From NCBI RefSeq assembly GCF_000424265.1, contig NZ_AUJO01000001.1:558001-622000 (forward strand): 64,000 bases of DNA. The letters run 5' to 3'. The position numbers and the translations under genes are program-made. The notes beneath the pieces are model-generated. The model was not told the DNA's origin, searched no databases, and saw only the letters and a program-made list of their open reading frames with translations. The first letter of the stretch is position 1; every line of letters begins with the position of its first letter. Of the stretch, positions 44,278 through 52,853 are shown one piece after another. Origin of the DNA: Butyrivibrio sp. WCD3002. GTDB lineage: Bacteria > Bacillota > Clostridia > Lachnospirales > Lachnospiraceae.

Positions 44278-45729
44278 TTATTTTATTAAAGTGCCCATGT
44301 AGTAAAAGCCGTGGCACTCATCAAGCTTAACATCCACAAATTCACCGATAAGTGACTTGTCAGCAGGGAAATGAACCAAAGTATTATTGGACATTCTGCC
44401 TGTTACAAGTGAAGAATCCTGTTCATTTACTTCTTCAACCAGCACCCTGTGGGTCTGACCTGTAAATCTTGATGCACGCTTTTTGGCTGTTTCCTGAACA
44501 ACCTTAAGAAGTCTGTCAAAGTTAGGCTTACTTACAGACTCAGGAACCTGTTCCATGGCGGCAGCAGGTGTGCCCGTTCTCTTTGAATAAATAAAGGTGA
44601 AAGCATTATCAAATTCAGCTTTTCTTACAACATCGATGGTCTCATCAACATCGCTGTCGGTTTCACCGGGGAATCCCACAATGATATCTGTTGTAAGTGA
44701 TACATCGGGAATCTGTTCCTTAATCTTATCAACCAAAGCAAGGTAGCTTTCCTTTGTATAGCGTCTGTTCATCTTGTTCAAAATCTCATCAGAACCTGAC
44801 TGCAATGGAAGATGAATATGTCTTGCAACCTTCTCATTTTCAGCAATTACCTTGATAAGATCATCAGAAAGGTCCTTAGGATGTGAGGTCATAAATCTGA
44901 CACGCTCGATGCCATCAACCTTGCAGACCTCATTCAAAAGCTCCGCAAAGCTCATCTTATCCTCATCAGGAAGACCTCTTCCGTAGGAATTAACGTTCTG
45001 TCCAAGCAGCATAATTTCCTTAACGCCGTCTTTTGCAAGATACTCGATCTCTCGGATGATATCCTTAGGATTTCTTGATCTCTCGCGTCCTCTTACGTAA
45101 GGAACGATACAATAGGTGCAGAAGTTGTTGCAGCCAAACATAATATTGATGCCTGACTTGAAGGGATACTTTCTGACAATAGGAAGATCCTCAACGATCT
45201 GGTCCGTATCCTTCCAGATATCAATAATCATTCTGTCAGATTCAAACATAGTGCAGATAAGCTCTGCAAACTTAAAGATATTATGTGTTCCGAAAATAAG
45301 GTCCACATGACGATAACTCTTCTGAATCTTTTCTATGGCACCCTGCTCCTGCATCATGCAGCCGCAAAGAGCAATCTTCATCCAGGGCTTTTTCTTTTTT
45401 ATACCCGATACAAAACCAAGTCTTCCAAATACTCTCTGATCAGCATTATCTCTGACAGTACAGGTATTGTAGATGACAAAATCAGCATCCTCGGACTCAG
45501 TCTGCTCGTATCCGATTTTTGTAAGGATCCCGATAAGCTTCTCTGAATCTCTGGCATTCATCTGACAACCAAATGTCACAACGCAGGCTGTAGGCTTTCT
45601 GCCAAGTTCCTTCTCAAGTTCTTCTACATAACCCTGAGCCTTTTCCATGAAGGAAAACTGTCTTTTTGTTTCTTCTCCTGCATTTTCGGTAATATTGCTG
45701 TGTAATACTTTTTCACTCATTAAATTCAA
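44278..45729 (-). CDS. miaB: tRNA-2-methylthio-N6-dimethylallyladenosine synthase
   Basis: MiaB is a radical-SAM enzyme that adds a methylthio group to i6A37 of tRNA. The 483-residue protein has the N-terminal MTTase domain (VVTFGCQMNARDSEKLIG; Cys residues at TFGC, YNTC, CGCM for the auxiliary cluster), the radical-SAM motif CNNFCTYC near residue 198 and a C-terminal TRAM domain. The paralogue MtaB or RimO is excluded by the CQMNARDSE signature. Confidence 0.96.
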   Translation of the reverse strand: MNLMSEKVLHSNITENAGEETKRQFSFMEKAQGYVEELEKELGRKPTACVVTFGCQMNARDSEKLIGILTKIGYEQTESEDADFVIYNTCTVRDNADQRVFGRLGFVSGIKKKKPWMKIALCGCMMQEQGAIEKIQKSYRHVDLIFGTHNIFKFAELICTMFESDRMIIDIWKDTDQIVEDLPIVRKYPFKSGINIMFGCNNFCTYCIVPYVRGRERSRNPKDIIREIEYLAKDGVKEIMLLGQNVNSYGRGLPDEDKMSFAELLNEVCKVDGIERVRFMTSHPKDLSDDLIKVIAENEKVARHIHLPLQSGSDEILNKMNRRYTKESYLALVDKIKEQIPDVSLTTDIIVGFPGETDSDVDETIDVVRKAEFDNAFTFIYSKRTGTPAAAMEQVPESVSKPNFDRLLKVVQETAKKRASRFTGQTHRVLVEEVNEQDSSLVTGRMSNNTLVHFPADKSLIGEFVDVKLDECHGFYYMGTLIK

Positions 45730-45744
45730 ATAACTCCATCTAAA

Positions 45745-47010
45745 TCAAACTGTATAATCGCCGTAAATCTCACTGATATTAAGAAGTATGTCTACTGTCT
45801 TATTTATCTCCTGAACTGAAGCATACTCATATCTTCCGTGATAGTTGTAACCGCCTGTGCAAAGGTTCGGACAGGGCAGTCCCTTAAAGGAAAGCATTGC
45901 TCCGTCAGTACCGCCTCTGATAGCAAATTCAAGAGGTGTAACTCCCTCATCAAGCATTGCCTTTCTTGCATTTTCAATAAGATGCATGTGAGGTCTTATC
46001 TTCTCTATCATATTGTAATAAGAATCCTCCATGGTAAGCTCAACCGTATTCTCGCCATATTTTGCATTGAGGAAATCTACGATTCTCTTAACTGTCTCTT
46101 TTTTCTCTGTAAATTTCTCCATATCATGGTCACGAATGATGTAATAGCAAACTGCCTTTTCGCAGGTTCCCTTCATCATGGTTAGATGATAAAAGCCCTC
46201 TCTTCCCTCTGTGTACATGGGATTCTGGCTAACAGGAAGCATTGACTGGAACTCGTAAGCGATAAGTGTCGCATTGAGCATCTTGTTCTTGGCATCACCG
46301 GGATGAACGCTTTTGCCGTTGATGATAAGCTCAACCTCAGCGGCATTGAAATTCTCGTACTCAAGATCCCCAAGCTTTCCGCCATCAACAGTATAGGCAA
46401 ACTCAGCGCCGAATCTGTCTAAATCAAAATACTTTGTACCTTCACCGATTTCCTCATCAGGTGTGAAGCCAATTTTAATCTCTCCATGCTTAATCTCAGG
46501 ATTAAGTAAAAGAGTCTGGGCCATGGTCATGATCTCTGCAATACCTGCCTTATCATCAGCACCAAGAAGAGTTGTACCGTCTGTTACGATAAGATCCTCA
46601 CCCTTGTGATTTAAAAGCTCAGGAAAAGTCTTTGGTGAAAGCACATACTTTCCATCCTCAGAAAGCTTTATGTCTTCTCCGTCGTATTTCTCAACAATCC
46701 TTGCATTAACGTCCTTGCCGCTTACAGCATCGGAAGTATCCATATGTGAAATAAAGCCAATCACAGGTGTTTTCTTGTCGTTATTTGCTGGAATTGTGGC
46801 ATAAACATAGCAGTGCTCTGCGTCATAAAAAACGTCTGATGCACCCATATCCTGAAGTTCCTTCGTAAGAAGCTTAGCAAGCTCATGCTGCTTCATGGTA
46901 GAAGGGCTTGTATTTGTGTGTTCGTCAGACTGTGTATCAAATTTGGTGTAGCGAAGAAATCTCTCAACTACATCCTCCGGTTTCTTTGAAATTGTGCTTA
47001 ATTTACTCAT
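45745..47010 (-). CDS. pepT: Peptidase T (tripeptide aminopeptidase)
   Basis: PepT releases the N-terminal residue of tripeptides in the cytoplasm with two zinc ions. The 421-residue M20 protein has SHMDTSDAVSGK (His and Asp ligands), TLLGADDKAGIAEI (bridging Asp), TPDEEIGEGTKYFD (catalytic Glu pair), DGGKLGDLEYE and GGTDGAMLSFKGLPCPNL. The start overlaps the DUF5662-like gene by 8 bp. Confidence 0.95.
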   Translation of the reverse strand: MSKLSTISKKPEDVVERFLRYTKFDTQSDEHTNTSPSTMKQHELAKLLTKELQDMGASDVFYDAEHCYVYATIPANNDKKTPVIGFISHMDTSDAVSGKDVNARIVEKYDGEDIKLSEDGKYVLSPKTFPELLNHKGEDLIVTDGTTLLGADDKAGIAEIMTMAQTLLLNPEIKHGEIKIGFTPDEEIGEGTKYFDLDRFGAEFAYTVDGGKLGDLEYENFNAAEVELIINGKSVHPGDAKNKMLNATLIAYEFQSMLPVSQNPMYTEGREGFYHLTMMKGTCEKAVCYYIIRDHDMEKFTEKKETVKRIVDFLNAKYGENTVELTMEDSYYNMIEKIRPHMHLIENARKAMLDEGVTPLEFAIRGGTDGAMLSFKGLPCPNLCTGGYNYHGRYEYASVQEINKTVDILLNISEIYGDYTV

Positions 47011-47623
47011 TGGTTCTAATTCTTTCCTCCAGTTCTTTTTCCCAGCGCAGTCTGTCTCTGCCTGTCAGAAATATTTCCTTGATGTATTTAAAGGTAGCTG
47101 CTTCTCCCTGCTCTCCGAGCATGTTAAGGAAGAATTCCAGCTTGTTGGCAGTATCGGGATGAATAAGGTCCTTCACTCTTTCCTTTTCCCTCTCATAATA
47201 CTTGTATGAATCCCAGGCTTCATATTCATCGCCTCTGTAGGTCATACAGGCCGCAACTCTGTCAGCTATCATTTCAGCTATGTAATTGTCAGGCATCGGT
47301 GCCGGCACTATGGAGCTTTCACTTCCGGGTTTATTGAAAAAATCGATATAGTACTCAAAATGATGCCTGTTTCTACCTTTGTGATGAAGCCATGCATCAG
47401 AATACCCATTTACCTCACGCTCTCTTGCGTTGGGGGATCTTGTTCCCTGATAATACCTTGCACCTCTGAAAAACTCAGTAAAGGAATATTTTGAGAGGTC
47501 ATGTGTCAGCCCCTGAAAATATATCCCCATCTGAAAACAATGTTTACAAACAAGATGCCTGTGCTTTGTAATAGTAATAAAATGACCAAGCATCTTTTTT
47601 AATGTGATCTTATCCTCTGTCAT
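47003..47623 (-). CDS. DUF5662-like protein
   Basis: The 206-residue protein is rich in His, Tyr and Arg. It has HLVCKHCFQMGIYFQGLTHDL, HHKGRNRHHFEYY, and DNYIAEMIADRVAACMTYRG. The spaced His and Asp residues (THDLSKYS, HHKGRNRHH) look like a metal-dependent HD-type site, but the order is not standard. From memory this is the DUF5662 family of Firmicutes, with no known function. It overlaps the GH13-like gene by 4 bp (ATGA) and pepT by 8 bp, so all three are translationally coupled. Confidence 0.8.
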   Translation of the reverse strand: MTEDKITLKKMLGHFITITKHRHLVCKHCFQMGIYFQGLTHDLSKYSFTEFFRGARYYQGTRSPNAREREVNGYSDAWLHHKGRNRHHFEYYIDFFNKPGSESSIVPAPMPDNYIAEMIADRVAACMTYRGDEYEAWDSYKYYEREKERVKDLIHPDTANKLEFFLNMLGEQGEAATFKYIKEIFLTGRDRLRWEKELEERIRTNE

Positions 47624-49587
47624 TTATTTACGCTGCTTCTCTTTTTTGTATTTTTTGTAACAGGCTTACCTACGCCTATAAGAATTTTTACGGATCTCTC
47701 CGCACACTCAATATTTTCCTGATCCTTAAGCGTCTGCATACGTTTAAAGTCTTCTGTATTCTCTGTATCATTCAGAAGCTTCCATCGCATTCCTTCAGGG
47801 AGCTTAGGAAGCGCAAACTTAACCGGTGTCCAGTGCATATTGTAAGCTACATAGAAGAAATCCTGTTCCTTATCCGACTGCTCGTATAATCCGCAGTACA
47901 ACATACCTATGCAGTGACTGTAGTTGGAAAGGTCGGGTCTCCATGCCTCTGTTCCGTGATAGGAAAGATCGGGATATCCGCAGGCCTTGTAATCCATAAG
48001 CTTGAAGGGTTTGGACTCGTGAAGAATCTTATACTTAAATCTCAGATTACTTAAAAATCTGACATAATCAATAAGTGCCTCACCCTGAGGTCTTGATGCT
48101 TCCTTCCAGTCAACCCAGCCTGTGGCGTTGTCCTGGCAATATGGATTGTTATTGCCGTCCTGAGAATTCAAAAATTCATCGCCGCCAAAGAGCATAGGCG
48201 TTCCCTGAGAGAAGAAAAGCATGGTAAGAGCATTCTTAATCTGCTTATATCTAAGAGATAAAATCGACTGTTTTCTTGTCTTACCCTCTATACCGCAATT
48301 CCAACTAAAGTTGTTCGGATTACCGTCAGTATTATTTTCACCGTTAAGCTCGTTTCTCTTATGCTCGTAGGACACAAGATCACAGAGTCTGAAGCCTTCA
48401 TAGTCGCAAATGAAATTAACTATACCGGCATCGGGTGAATTGCTCAGCATCAGTCTGATGAAATCATTAAGGGAATTATCATCACCCTTAAGGAATCTTC
48501 TTGATGAATACATGAACTCATCCCTGTATTCCGCAAGTGTTCTCATTTCAGGGGCTTTTCCCTTATAAAGCCTTCCGTAATCAAAGCCGTAATACCATAT
48601 CTTAATATCAGAAAGCGCAGGATCAGATGCAATAAGCAAAGGTGCAGCTCCATTACCCTTAAGGTGCACTCCGTCGATGTGATAATTAAACACCCAATGT
48701 CTGATGGCTGATGCCATGATATCCTGTGGGACATTCTCGTCAAAATAGAACTGCATAATGACTTCTATGCCATGCTTATGGAATAGCTTGACCATATCCT
48801 TAAATTCAACATCGGCATCATCGACAGCCTGTGCATACGCTGTCCTTGGCGCAAAATAAAAGCCGTTCTTATAGCCCCAGAAGTTTATCTTTTTTCTCTG
48901 GTTTGCATGATCCTTTATCTGGCCGTCCTCGCTTACCATAACCTTCCTGGCTGAGGAAGCCACTCTCGATATGGAGCCCTCCGGCATATTAACACCGTTG
49001 GTTCGCTCGGGGCCTGCATTATCAAGAACGCACATCTCATAGGAGGGCATTATCTCTATTGCCGTAACTCCAAGTGATTTTAAGTACGTAAGCTTTTCGC
49101 AAAGTCCGCTGTAGGTTCCGCGTTTTTTCAGCTCAACTCCGCTGGAAGGGCTCTTTGTATAGCCTCTTACATGAAGTGTATAAATAAAGGAATCTTCATA
49201 TTTTCTGCGGGGTCTCTTATCCGATTCCCAATCGTAGGGAGTATCATCAATTCTGCAGCGCAGACTAGCCATATCTACAGGCTTTGCCCATTTATCAAAT
49301 CCCTCAATATAATGAGCATAGGGATCGCAGAATGTCTTTTTATCGTCAAAAAGCATGTAGTATTTATATTCCGATGTGTCACCCGTAATCACACAGCTAA
49401 ATACATTGCCGTACCTGTGCTCCTCGGAAAATTCTATTTTTTCGCCTTTTTTGTCATTTTCGCGAAACAAAATTATGCCGCATCCTGTTTTAGAATCAAA
49501 TGCCGCACATACTCTTATGCTGTTATCTACCCTTTGTATCCCCATTGGATAAGGCTGAAGGCTGCCTATTTTCAAGTTTTTTCTCAT
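47620..49587 (-). CDS. GlgX/isoamylase-like GH13 protein lacking all catalytic residues
   Basis: The 655-residue protein aligns by eye along its length with glycogen debranching enzymes. It has an N-terminal CBM48-like part (about 10-110), YTLHVRGYTKSPSSGV at 136-151, NGFYFAPRTAYA at 241-252, and NNTDGNPNNFSWNCG and GGDEFLNSQDGNNNPYCQDN later. The catalytic regions are changed. DVVFNHT is MQFYFDEN (278-285). GFRFD is GVHLK (306-310), so the nucleophile Asp is Lys310. KLIAEAWD is KIWYYGFD (329-336), so the acid/base Glu is Tyr333. HDGF is YEGF (396-399). The stretch between regions I and II is also nearly deleted. It should not hydrolyse glucans; a binding or regulatory role is inferred. Confidence 0.88.
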   Translation of the reverse strand: MRKNLKIGSLQPYPMGIQRVDNSIRVCAAFDSKTGCGIILFRENDKKGEKIEFSEEHRYGNVFSCVITGDTSEYKYYMLFDDKKTFCDPYAHYIEGFDKWAKPVDMASLRCRIDDTPYDWESDKRPRRKYEDSFIYTLHVRGYTKSPSSGVELKKRGTYSGLCEKLTYLKSLGVTAIEIMPSYEMCVLDNAGPERTNGVNMPEGSISRVASSARKVMVSEDGQIKDHANQRKKINFWGYKNGFYFAPRTAYAQAVDDADVEFKDMVKLFHKHGIEVIMQFYFDENVPQDIMASAIRHWVFNYHIDGVHLKGNGAAPLLIASDPALSDIKIWYYGFDYGRLYKGKAPEMRTLAEYRDEFMYSSRRFLKGDDNSLNDFIRLMLSNSPDAGIVNFICDYEGFRLCDLVSYEHKRNELNGENNTDGNPNNFSWNCGIEGKTRKQSILSLRYKQIKNALTMLFFSQGTPMLFGGDEFLNSQDGNNNPYCQDNATGWVDWKEASRPQGEALIDYVRFLSNLRFKYKILHESKPFKLMDYKACGYPDLSYHGTEAWRPDLSNYSHCIGMLYCGLYEQSDKEQDFFYVAYNMHWTPVKFALPKLPEGMRWKLLNDTENTEDFKRMQTLKDQENIECAERSVKILIGVGKPVTKNTKKRSSVNK

Positions 49588-49657
49588 CTTTTTTCCCTAA
49601 TCGATATTTTAAGACATTATATTATACCACAAAGCAGCATACAAAACGAATAAATAC

Positions 49658-49690
49658 AAAAAAGCGACGATGAAGGAAATTCATCGCCGC
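49658..49690 (-). terminator. Terminator of the DUF1292-like gene
   Basis: GCG-CGATGAA pairs with TTCATCG-CGC around GGAAA-type loop sequence, followed on the - strand by a T6 run. It lies 40 bp after the stop and separates this gene from the GH13-like gene. Confidence 0.75.
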
Positions 49691-49729
49691 CTCGCACATT
49701 GTCTTATAAATCAGGTATTCCGAATATGA

Positions 49730-50077
49730 TCAATCCTCGGGATCCGCATCAATAAGCTCATCAAACTCAACATCATCGAGATACTCATCAAAAGCATCTG
49801 CCACAGCCTCGTATTCATCGTCATCTTCGATGTATCCAAGCTCGGGCTCATCATCCTCTGATTTCTGAATAAACTGATAAAACCACACATTTCCGTCATT
49901 GTTCTGACCGTTCTCATCAAGAGGAAGAAGAACGATGTAATCCTTCTCCTGTACTGTAAGTACGATAAGAACTGCGCAGCTTACCTGAGTTCCGTCATTG
50001 AGCTCGATATCAACTGTCATCTGCTCATCATTCTGAATCTTAGTGTTCATCTTTGTTGCGATCTCTGAAAAGATCAT
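49730..50077 (-). CDS. DUF1292-family acidic protein
   Basis: The 115-residue cytoplasmic protein has a beta-rich N-terminal core (TVDIELNDGTQVSCAVLIV, then KDYIVLLPLDE) and VWFYQFIQ, followed by a strongly acidic C-terminal tail (DDDEYEAVADAFDEYLDD). This layout fits the DUF1292 family, small Firmicutes proteins of unknown function. AAGGAGG lies 10 nt before the ATG. It follows the DUF6033-like gene by 32 bp. Confidence 0.85.
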   Translation of the reverse strand: MIFSEIATKMNTKIQNDEQMTVDIELNDGTQVSCAVLIVLTVQEKDYIVLLPLDENGQNNDGNVWFYQFIQKSEDDEPELGYIEDDDEYEAVADAFDEYLDDVEFDELIDADPED

Positions 50078-50109
50078 AAAGTAGTTACCTCCTTAGTAAA
50101 GCCTTAGCC

Positions 50110-50889
50110 TTAAACCGACAGATCAAGCTTCTGTCCATAGTCCTTAACAGGCTTAGCTTCTATTGTGCTCCAATCGATATTTTTAATCTTGTCGATGAGT
50201 TCTTCCACAGAGTCAGCATAAACAGAGGTCTTTTTCTCATAAGCAGGCTCCTTCTTACCGTAGCCCTCTTTTAATTTATCCAGCTGTTCCTGGCGTTCCT
50301 CTCTTGCTTTAGCCTTCTTCTCTTCAGCCTTGGCAGCTTCTTTATCAGCAGCTACCTGCTTGTTGTACTTATCATTCTGCTCCTTAATGGTAGCGAAGAA
50401 CTTTGTGGTACCGTCTGCGTCAATCTTAACGCCTATAGACTCTACGCTCTGGCCTTCTTCCTCCAGCTGCTTCTTCATATCTTCAAGCTTGCCGGTTGAT
50501 TCGTCGATGATACCCATGTACTTATTCTTGGTCTCTTCATCGGCTGCCATCTGCTCAAGCACTTCAGGCTCGATCAGGACACTGTAATCCTTTGTGCCTC
50601 TTGCCATAATCTCTTCGGCTTCCTCATCTGAGGAATAGTTTGACACAAAAAAGTCCATATTTCCATACTTTTCTTTAAGTTCATCCAAAAGTTTTTTAGC
50701 AGCATCGCTGAGTTCAACGCCTTCCTGAATATGCGTTTCTGACGCAGCTTTATTTTTCTGGATCTCCATCTTATCATTTTTCTTTTGAGACGCATTTACA
50801 TCGTCAGCTTTCTTGGACCTTTGACTGTTTGTCTGATAGGCACTAAGCTGATTCGCAATAGACGCACCCAGCCCATTTACCGTACTCAT
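50110..50889 (-). CDS. DUF6033-like coiled-coil protein
   Basis: The 259-residue protein has a Ser/Asn/Gln-rich N-terminus (VNGLGASIANQLSAYQT), the segment VELSDAAKKLLDELKEKYG, then FFVSNYSSDEEAEEIMARG, and a long charged coiled coil at about 135-215. There is no signal peptide or membrane helix. ELSDAAKKLL resembles the helix of the anti-sigma factor FlgM and of other proteins exported or regulated with flagella, but this is weak. From memory the family is DUF6033, common in Lachnospiraceae. AAAGGAGGG precedes the ATG. Confidence 0.8.
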   Translation of the reverse strand: MSTVNGLGASIANQLSAYQTNSQRSKKADDVNASQKKNDKMEIQKNKAASETHIQEGVELSDAAKKLLDELKEKYGNMDFFVSNYSSDEEAEEIMARGTKDYSVLIEPEVLEQMAADEETKNKYMGIIDESTGKLEDMKKQLEEEGQSVESIGVKIDADGTTKFFATIKEQNDKYNKQVAADKEAAKAEEKKAKAREERQEQLDKLKEGYGKKEPAYEKKTSVYADSVEELIDKIKNIDWSTIEAKPVKDYGQKLDLSV

Positions 50890-51004
50890 ATTGAAACCCT
50901 CCTTTGCTTAAGAATCTGCGACTTCCTTGTCACAAATAGATATACTATTCCAAATTGTTTATCGACAGATTCTAAATATAACTTAATAGCAGAATCAGAT
51001 TTTT

Positions 51005-51748
51005 TTACATATTTATGAAAAACTGATCCAGCTTATTGTGGAGCGTAGTCCTGTCAACAGTCTTAAGAATGTAATCCGCCGGTTTAAGGGCAAGCACTCT
51101 TACGATACTCGCTTTATCTCCCTTCGCTGTAAGGAACATAACAGGTATATCCTTAATACTGGCATCACTCTTAAACATTTCAAGCACCTTTGGCCCTGAG
51201 GTTACAGGCATCTCATAATCAAGAAGTATTAAATCGGCCTCATTTTTAGCAAGCCAGGTAATTGCCTGAATTCCGGAATTGACCATTGCAACTCTGTAAT
51301 CATCCATAAGCCAGGATCTGATGGTTCTCATGTATGCAACATCATCATCCACGATAAGGATGCAGCGCTTCCTTGCTTCAAGCATTTCATCTGTAAAGAA
51401 ATTATCGCAGGCTTCAAGGAAGTCATCCATTTTAAGAGGTCTTGCAAAGAATTTCTCAATATTAGACTCAGGAAGATATTTTAATGCCTCGTCGTATTCA
51501 ACAGGGTTTCCGATGACCATAATTGTCCTGTTAGTCTCAAGGCAAAGATCCTTTAAATAAATCAGAGTCTTAGGAATAATCTCATCAAGATAATAAACAA
51601 AAAGCGTAGTCTCTTCCTGCTTTTGCTTTATATCCTCAACCTTTTCCTGAGTAAAATATGCGTTTATACCGGCATCTCTAAGCTTCATTAGGAGGCCTTT
51701 TACCATAAAGGATTCATTTGCACCTATTATCTGTAGATTTTTTGCCAT
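51005..51748 (-). CDS. Response regulator with pseudo-receiver and receiver domains
   Basis: The 247-residue protein has two receiver-like halves. Residues 1-118 have the fold outline (LQIIGANESF, FVYYLDEIIP, FFARPLKMDDFLEA) but lack the acidic pocket. Residues about 127-245 form a complete receiver with ILIVDDD, phospho-acceptor Asp in LLDYEMP, VMFLTAKG and the Lys of YILKTVD. No DNA-binding or enzymatic output domain follows. It ends a three-gene relay with the REC-HPt protein and the hybrid kinase. Confidence 0.88.
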   Translation of the reverse strand: MAKNLQIIGANESFMVKGLLMKLRDAGINAYFTQEKVEDIKQKQEETTLFVYYLDEIIPKTLIYLKDLCLETNRTIMVIGNPVEYDEALKYLPESNIEKFFARPLKMDDFLEACDNFFTDEMLEARKRCILIVDDDVAYMRTIRSWLMDDYRVAMVNSGIQAITWLAKNEADLILLDYEMPVTSGPKVLEMFKSDASIKDIPVMFLTAKGDKASIVRVLALKPADYILKTVDRTTLHNKLDQFFINM

Positions 51749-51762
51749 CGCATCGTCTCCAT

Positions 51763-52842
51763 TTATTCTTTGATAATTCTTGCAATGTTTTCCCAGTCCA
51801 GATTAGTTAACAGCTTTTCTATCTCGGCAAATTTTTTTGCATCTTTTTCAGGTAACTTATATTCTTTCATGGATTTAACAACCATGTCGGCCAGGTCAAA
51901 ATCCATACTTTCGCAAAATTCAAGTAGTGACTGATATGCGTCATTCAATGAGCTTTGCGGTATTTCCTCTTTATCGTCGTCGGCTTCGTCTCCTCCAAGG
52001 AATGATAGTTTTTTCTTAAAGCCTCTGTAATAAGAAAGCAAATCCTCAGTCTCTGCTTTTATCTTATCAATATCACCGGCATTTCCGGCATCCTCAAGAT
52101 CCTTTGCATCAGCTCTTAGCTTATCAGCACCTATCAGATTTCCCGAGCTCTTAAGAGCATGAACCTTGATGGTATAATTCTCCCAATCCTCGTTCCGATA
52201 AAATTTCTCAATTTCCTCGGACTTCATATCTATTGAGCTGTAGAAAATATTGAGAGCCGTTACATAAGCGTCATAGGATCCGCAAAGTGAAAGTCCCTGC
52301 TGCTCATCAATATCCTCCACATCCTTAAGCGTATCCGTTACAGCACCACCGGAAGGAGCTGCTTTGTTTTCTCGTATATCCTCCTGTGTCGAGACAGGCT
52401 CTGAGTAAGCTTTTTTCTCCGGTGTCTTCTTTGCCGAATTATGCGGAAGCTTAAGCTTTTTTCTCATACTGTCAGGTAAATATATGATCAGAATTGCCAA
52501 AAGCTGATTATAATCAACAGGCTTCTCGATATAATTATCAAATCCCGCATCAAGACAGGTATGACCCTCAGCCGGTGTATCTGCGGCAACCATGGCAACT
52601 ATTGGCGTTGCCTTGTTCATATTGTCTATACCCATCTTAATCTGATTGAAGGTTTCAATGCCATCAGGATCAGGCATCATATAGTCCATGAGAATAAGGC
52701 AGTACTCATTGTTTCTTACTGCACGAAGGCAGTCTCGTCCACTTGCAGCTTCATCACAACTAACACCCAGTAGCTCCAGGTGTTTTTTCAGAAAAAACAG
52801 ATCAAGTTTTGAATCATCAACAACTAATACTGTCTCGCTCAC
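51763..52842 (-). CDS. REC-HPt phosphorelay protein
   Basis: The 359-residue protein has an N-terminal receiver (VLVVDDSKLDL, Asp in LMDYMMPDPDG, Lys in YIEKPVD), a linker, and an HPt domain at about 190-285 with the phospho-His in VHALKSSGNLIG. The last 65 residues are helical. It can take phosphate from a hybrid kinase receiver through His and pass it to the REC protein encoded next. The start is GTG with AAGGAGC 5 nt upstream; it begins 11 bp after the kinase gene. Confidence 0.9.
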   Translation of the reverse strand: MSETVLVVDDSKLDLFFLKKHLELLGVSCDEAASGRDCLRAVRNNEYCLILMDYMMPDPDGIETFNQIKMGIDNMNKATPIVAMVAADTPAEGHTCLDAGFDNYIEKPVDYNQLLAILIIYLPDSMRKKLKLPHNSAKKTPEKKAYSEPVSTQEDIRENKAAPSGGAVTDTLKDVEDIDEQQGLSLCGSYDAYVTALNIFYSSIDMKSEEIEKFYRNEDWENYTIKVHALKSSGNLIGADKLRADAKDLEDAGNAGDIDKIKAETEDLLSYYRGFKKKLSFLGGDEADDDKEEIPQSSLNDAYQSLLEFCESMDFDLADMVVKSMKEYKLPEKDAKKFAEIEKLLTNLDWENIARIIKE

Positions 52843-52853
52843 AAAAAGCTCCT

